Positions 4,947 through 6,232 of a stretch of DNA of 6,232 bases are shown piece after piece (position 1 is the stretch's first letter; each line of letters opens with the position of its first letter). This stretch comes from Candidatus Izemoplasmatales bacterium (GTDB lineage: Bacteria; Bacillota_I; Bacilli_A; Izemoplasmatales; Hujiaoplasmataceae). The position numbers and the translations under genes are program-made. The notes beneath the pieces are model-generated. The model was not told the origin of the DNA and searched no databases. It was given only the letters and a program-made list of their open reading frames with translations. The DNA lies in the NCBI GenBank assembly GCA_028699855.1, contig JAQVTV010000063.1, positions 1 through 6,232 of the forward strand, written 5' to 3'.

Positions 4947-6232
4947 ATGATCACCATCTATCTTGATTCGTCCAGTTCCACGCCACTGTATATGCAACTC
5001 TACGACCATATGCGTCAGCTGATCATCAACGGGAGCCTCGAAGCCCATGCCAAGCTACCTTCGAGAAGACAGCTCGCCAATCATCTGAAAGTCAGTGAAA
5101 TGACGGTGATGATGGGTTATGAGCAACTTCTGGCCGAAGGGTATATCTATGCACAGAAGCGAACAGGGTATTATGTGGAGTCGCTCCCCTCGCTCAAAAT
5201 CATGATTCCTCCGAAAAAACCACATTTGGATTCCCCAGTCACCGAAGCGAAGCACTATCTGGAATTCAAAACCAATGTCATCGCACGGGATGCGTTTCCT
5301 TATGATTTGTGGGCGAAATGCGAAAAACAAGTCATCACGGATACGCTGCGTGCGCACATCAATGAAAAGACCCTTTATGGATACGCGCCTCTGAGAGAAG
5401 AAATCGCCAAATATTTATACAACTACCGTGCAATCGAGGTCACACCCGAAGATATCATCATCACCTCAGGGTCCGAAACGCTCGTGCCGCTTATCAAAGG
5501 ATTGATGAGCGAGCATTCATGCGTCGGGCTGGAAAATCCGGGTTACCCGAAGCTATCACACATGTATCAAAGTCTCAGCATTCCCACGACGCCGATCCGG
5601 CTCGATGGCAACGGGATGGCGATGGATGCCCTCGAAGCCAGTCATGTGACCATGATCCACATCACACCGTCGCACCAGTTTCCGACCACGGAAGTGATGT
5701 CCGTCAAGAAGCGGATGGCCTTGCTTGAATGGGCGAATCAACGTGACGATCGTTGGATACTCGAAGATGACTACGACAGCGAGTTCCGCTTTTCCGGGAA
5801 ACCCATTCCCGCGCTCAGAAGTCTTGACCATCACGGCAAAGTCATCTATTTCAATTCGTTTTCCAAGAGTATCGCGCCTTCGATTCGCATCGGGTTTGTG
5901 GTCATTCCATCGTCTTTGCGTCAGAAAATGCGTCTTCATTCATGGGACTATTCCTGTCCTGTGTCCATGATCCAGCAGATGACGCTAAAGCAGTTTATGG
6001 CGGATAGTCACTTTGAGCGACATCTCAACCGCATGCGTAACTTGTATAAAGCCAAACGCGACTACTTGATGACCGCGTTGATGAGATTGCCCTTTGATGA
6101 TATGTTTCGGATTGTGGGATCTGACGCGGGCCTGCATTTTCTGATGGTTTTTGAGGAGATATCCGAATCTCGCCTCATCGCATGCGCAAAAGAAAAAGGG
6201 GTCCTGATCAATGGGCTGAGCCAATACATGCT
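4947..6232 (+). CDS. pdxR: MocR/GabR-type transcriptional regulator, probable PdxR (3' end cut off)
   Basis: This is an open frame of 428 codons running off the right edge; the family is usually about 460-480 residues, so roughly the last 30-50 are missing. Residues 1-78 form a GntR-type winged helix: TPLYMQLYDHMRQLI, then LPSRRQLANHLKVSEMTV (37-54) as the helix-turn-helix and GYYV at the wing. After a linker (about 79-105) comes a fold-type I aminotransferase-like domain: YGYAPLREEIAKYL (144-157), TSGSETL (173-179), ENPGYPK (196-202), HITPSHQFPT (238-247), EDDYDSEF (273-280) with Asp274 and Tyr276, and FSKSIAPSIRIGF with the PLP lysine Lys307. Their spacing equals that recalled for GabR Asp279, Tyr281 and Lys312. 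It should sense PLP and control the divergent pdxST genes. The PdxR assignment rests on that position; a GabR- or DdlR-like role is the alternative. Confidence 0.88.
   Translation, partial: MITIYLDSSSSTPLYMQLYDHMRQLIINGSLEAHAKLPSRRQLANHLKVSEMTVMMGYEQLLAEGYIYAQKRTGYYVESLPSLKIMIPPKKPHLDSPVTEAKHYLEFKTNVIARDAFPYDLWAKCEKQVITDTLRAHINEKTLYGYAPLREEIAKYLYNYRAIEVTPEDIIITSGSETLVPLIKGLMSEHSCVGLENPGYPKLSHMYQSLSIPTTPIRLDGNGMAMDALEASHVTMIHITPSHQFPTTEVMSVKKRMALLEWANQRDDRWILEDDYDSEFRFSGKPIPALRSLDHHGKVIYFNSFSKSIAPSIRIGFVVIPSSLRQKMRLHSWDYSCPVSMIQQMTLKQFMADSHFERHLNRMRNLYKAKRDYLMTALMRLPFDDMFRIVGSDAGLHFLMVFEEISESRLIACAKEKGVLINGLSQYM

Noticed and set aside
5055..6224. Several short open frames on either strand within the regulator gene
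   Set aside because: The + frame from 4947 to the window end explains the whole region with ordered MocR motifs, so the others are shadows.

Overview
The window reads as an ordinary, compact bacterial chromosome segment, most likely from a Bacillota (Firmicutes)-type organism. The support is Shine-Dalgarno sites of the AAAGGAG type, sigma-A-like promoters, short intergenic gaps, a PdxS/PdxT route to vitamin B6 with a MocR-type regulator, and TGA used as a stop codon (kduI and the FMN-binding gene end in TGA). This is inference; no marker fixes the genus. Seven genes are visible, two of them cut by the window edges.

Left block (1-1144, + strand): the 3' end of kduI and the complete kduD. These are consecutive enzymes of unsaturated uronate (pectin/glycosaminoglycan) breakdown, and they are closed by a hairpin terminator.

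Middle block (1147-3380, + strand): a near-consensus sigma-A promoter directly behind that hairpin drives a three-gene unit. Its members are a small membrane-anchored FMN-binding-domain protein, an alanine racemase (alr, PLP enzyme of cell-wall D-alanine supply) and a cysteine-rich SAM-dependent methyltransferase whose start overlaps the alr stop. It ends in a hairpin that can serve both strands, because the next genes converge on it.

Right block (3379-6232): pdxS and pdxT on the - strand make pyridoxal 5'-phosphate. A MocR/GabR-type regulator (PdxR-like, truncated by the window end) is transcribed divergently. The 111-bp gap between pdxS and the regulator holds two divergent promoters with overlapping -10 boxes and a cluster of ATACCA-type repeats. 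This layout suits a regulator that activates pdxST and limits its own synthesis.

A possible functional link is that PLP made by PdxST is the cofactor of the neighbouring Alr and the sensed ligand of PdxR. I found no phage, transposon, CRISPR, tRNA or rRNA, and no gene-free stretch over 300 bases. I see no convincing new system. The most informative parts are the pdxR/pdxS control region and the FMN-binding/alr/methyltransferase unit.
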